This document shows, piece by piece, positions 62,693 through 64,000 of a DNA stretch of 64,000 nt (position 1 is its first letter; the number at the start of each line of letters is the position of its first letter). Where the stretch lies: contig NZ_CP126161.1 in the NCBI RefSeq assembly GCF_030127105.1, positions 372,001 to 436,000 of the forward strand, read 5' to 3'. Under the pieces are notes generated by a model. It made no database searches, was not told the DNA's origin, and saw only the letters and a list, made by a program, of their open reading frames with translations. This stretch comes from Haloarcula pelagica (GTDB lineage: Archaea; Halobacteriota; Halobacteria; Halobacteriales; Haloarculaceae). Position numbers and translations under genes: made by a program.

Positions 62693-63535
62693 TCAGTCCC
62701 AGGCGGCCGGGCCGAAGTCGGGATCGATCCGCCGGTCGGTCCGTTCGATCCCGTCGATCCGGTCGATGTCGGCGTCGGTCAGTTCCAGCCCGGTGCTCCC
62801 GAGGTTGTCGGTGATGTGCTCCCGGCCCGTCGCCTTCGGGATCGCGGTCACGCCCTTCTCGCGGAGCCATGCGAGGCTGACCTGGGCCTCGCTGGCGTCG
62901 TGGGCGTCGGCGATGTCGGCGAGCACGTCGTGGCCGAACACCTCGCCGCGGGCCAGCGGCGAGTACGCCACCAGTTCGTAGCCGTGTTCGTTCGCGTGGG
63001 CCCGCAACTCCTCTTGCTGGAGGAACGGATGCATCTCGACCTGGTTGGCGAAAAGCGGCGCGTCCAGGTGATCCATCGCCGTCTCGACGTGGTGAGGTTC
63101 GAAGTTCGAGACGCCGACACGGTCGATGGCACCCTGTTCGTACAGTTCGTCGAACGCGGCCAGCGTCGATTCGGGGTCGTAGGCGCCCGAGGGCCAGTGG
63201 ACGTACAACAGATCGACGGAGTCGACGCCCAGATCGTCGAGACTGTCCTCGACGGTCGAGAGAACGTCGTCGTGCGCGAGGTTCGAGATCCAGACTTTCG
63301 TCGCGAGGAAAACGTCGTCCCGAGCCACGTCCGCGGCGGCGATCCCGGCGCCGACGGCGTCCTCGTTGCCGTAGGCCTGTGCGGTGTCGACGTGTCGGTA
63401 CCCCACGTCGAGGGCAGTCGTGACGCTGTCGGTACACTGGTCGGGGTCGTCGTTCTGCCAGGTGCCCAGCCCGAGCATCGGCATCCCCTGTGAGCGTACC
63501 ACTGCGTCGGTCGTGTGGTCCTGCCGTGTCATCAT
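62693..63535 (-). CDS. Aldo/keto reductase
   Basis: A 280-residue NADPH-dependent (alpha/beta)8-barrel reductase of the 2,5-diketogluconate reductase-like group. Catalytic tetrad: Asp and Tyr in YRHVDTAQAYGNEDAVG, Lys in VFLATKVW and His in LLYVHWPSGAY. The nucleotide-binding motif IPKATGREHITDN is near the C-terminus. Substrate unknown. Two consecutive ATGs (63535 and 63532) are equally possible. Confidence 0.92.
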   Translation of the reverse strand: MMTRQDHTTDAVVRSQGMPMLGLGTWQNDDPDQCTDSVTTALDVGYRHVDTAQAYGNEDAVGAGIAAADVARDDVFLATKVWISNLAHDDVLSTVEDSLDDLGVDSVDLLYVHWPSGAYDPESTLAAFDELYEQGAIDRVGVSNFEPHHVETAMDHLDAPLFANQVEMHPFLQQEELRAHANEHGYELVAYSPLARGEVFGHDVLADIADAHDASEAQVSLAWLREKGVTAIPKATGREHITDNLGSTGLELTDADIDRIDGIERTDRRIDPDFGPAAWD

Positions 63536-63635
63536 CACGGTTATGCATCCAGTGTGAAAAACAGTTGCGAAACCGGGCGCCGGGGGCGACTCGAAACCGA
63601 CATATTCAGGACGGGGTGTGCCTAACCCTCCGGGT

Positions 63636-64000
63636 ATGACAGACGGTAGTGCAGACGTGTCTCGTCGGGCCTTCCTGCAGACGGCCGCGGGGGCGACGGC
63701 GGCGTCGGCCGCTGCAGGAACCGCTGTTGCACAGGAAGAGGGCACCGACAGCGGCGGTGGCGGCGGTGGCGGCGGTCCGCCGGACTTCGGCGGCTACCTC
63801 GACTCCGTCGGGAACTTCAACGGGTCGGTCACCGACGCGACCGGCCAGGACACGGCGACGGTCGAGGTCGGCGTCGAGGCCAACGGCGGCGCCTACGGGT
63901 TCGGCCCGGCGGCGATCCACGTCGACAACGGCGCGACGGTCCAGTGGGAGTGGACCGGCAACGGCGGCGGTCACAACGTCGTCCAGGCCAACGGCGACAC
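63636..64000 (+). CDS. Halocyanin-domain blue-copper protein, partial
   Basis: The first 121 residues of an exported electron carrier. The Tat signal SRRAFLQTAAGATAASAAAG is followed by a Gly-rich linker (SGGGGGGGG, about 38-46), then a plastocyanin-like domain with VEVGVEANGGAYGFGPAAIHVDNGATVQWEWTG and the first His copper ligand in GGGHNVVQ. The second ligand group (Cys...His...Met) is beyond the window edge. Halocyanins carry electrons on the outer membrane face. Confidence 0.87.
   Translation, partial: MTDGSADVSRRAFLQTAAGATAASAAAGTAVAQEEGTDSGGGGGGGGPPDFGGYLDSVGNFNGSVTDATGQDTATVEVGVEANGGAYGFGPAAIHVDNGATVQWEWTGNGGGHNVVQANGD

Overview
This window is chromosomal DNA of a halophilic archaeon (class Halobacteria). 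The evidence is a very high G+C content, acidic proteins, archaeal TATA boxes about 25-35 bases upstream of start codons (many transcripts look leaderless), Tat-type signal peptides on most exported proteins, and family markers: HalX response regulators, a halocyanin-type copper protein, archaeal Dph2/Dph6, fibrillarin/Nop5, XPB/Bax1, haloarchaeal dodecin and haloarchaeal glutamate-cysteine ligase. A member of the Haloarcula group is a reasonable guess, but the genus cannot be fixed from the sequence. I see no insertion sequence, CRISPR array, integrase or plasmid gene. Apart from one small scar beside a tRNA-Leu gene, the window reads as stable core chromosome.

Layout. 1-12.5 kb: a PAS/GAF histidine kinase coupled to a CheY-like regulator (cut by the window edge), Dph2, a YlbF-type protein, a membrane-anchored winged-helix protein, tRNA-Glu(CUC), two Tat lipoproteins, a TRIC-like channel, a HalX regulator with a degenerate RecA/KaiC-like partner, a metallo-beta-lactamase-fold hydrolase, a coupled P-loop/small-protein pair and superoxide dismutase. 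12.7-20.4 kb: CPD photolyase, enoyl-CoA hydratase, small regulators, menaquinone genes menF-menD and two small conserved proteins. 20.4-28.5 kb: a tightly coupled operon of two different PrkA-type kinases, a YeaH/DUF444 protein and SpoVR, preceded by an AT-richer control region and an unannotated 57-codon leader frame whose stop overlaps the first prkA start.

28.6-40 kb: YjbQ, a long-chain acyl-CoA ligase, Hsp20, a short GlpA-like flavoprotein, a second HalX regulator, small proteins, tRNA-Leu(UAG) with a 28-bp duplicated 3' end, a single-repeat TFB-like protein, archaeal CoaD, a winged-helix regulator, GshA, fibrillarin and Nop5. 40-53 kb: methylmalonyl-CoA mutase large subunit, a Met/Gly-rich SHOCT membrane protein, methylmalonyl-CoA epimerase, a Nudix-like protein, Dph6, DUF373, SppA, PAC2, a NOP2/Sun RNA methyltransferase with a separately encoded partner, dodecin, and the Bax1-XPB repair pair.

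53-64 kb: the Hsp70 system. grpE and dnaK are adjacent; dnaJ lies about 3.4 kb further on, separated by a Rieske protein fused to a large unassigned helical domain, a pilin-like protein and a Tat-exported protein. Then come a MazG-like pyrophosphohydrolase, a truncated acyl-adenylate-synthetase-like protein, small membrane proteins, an aldo/keto reductase and the start of a halocyanin-domain protein.

The strongest candidates for a less-described system are the leader frame plus dual-PrkA/YeaH/SpoVR operon, the Rieske fusion, and the pseudoenzyme-like HalX/RecA pair. All functional calls rest on recognising families and motifs by eye; no database search was run.
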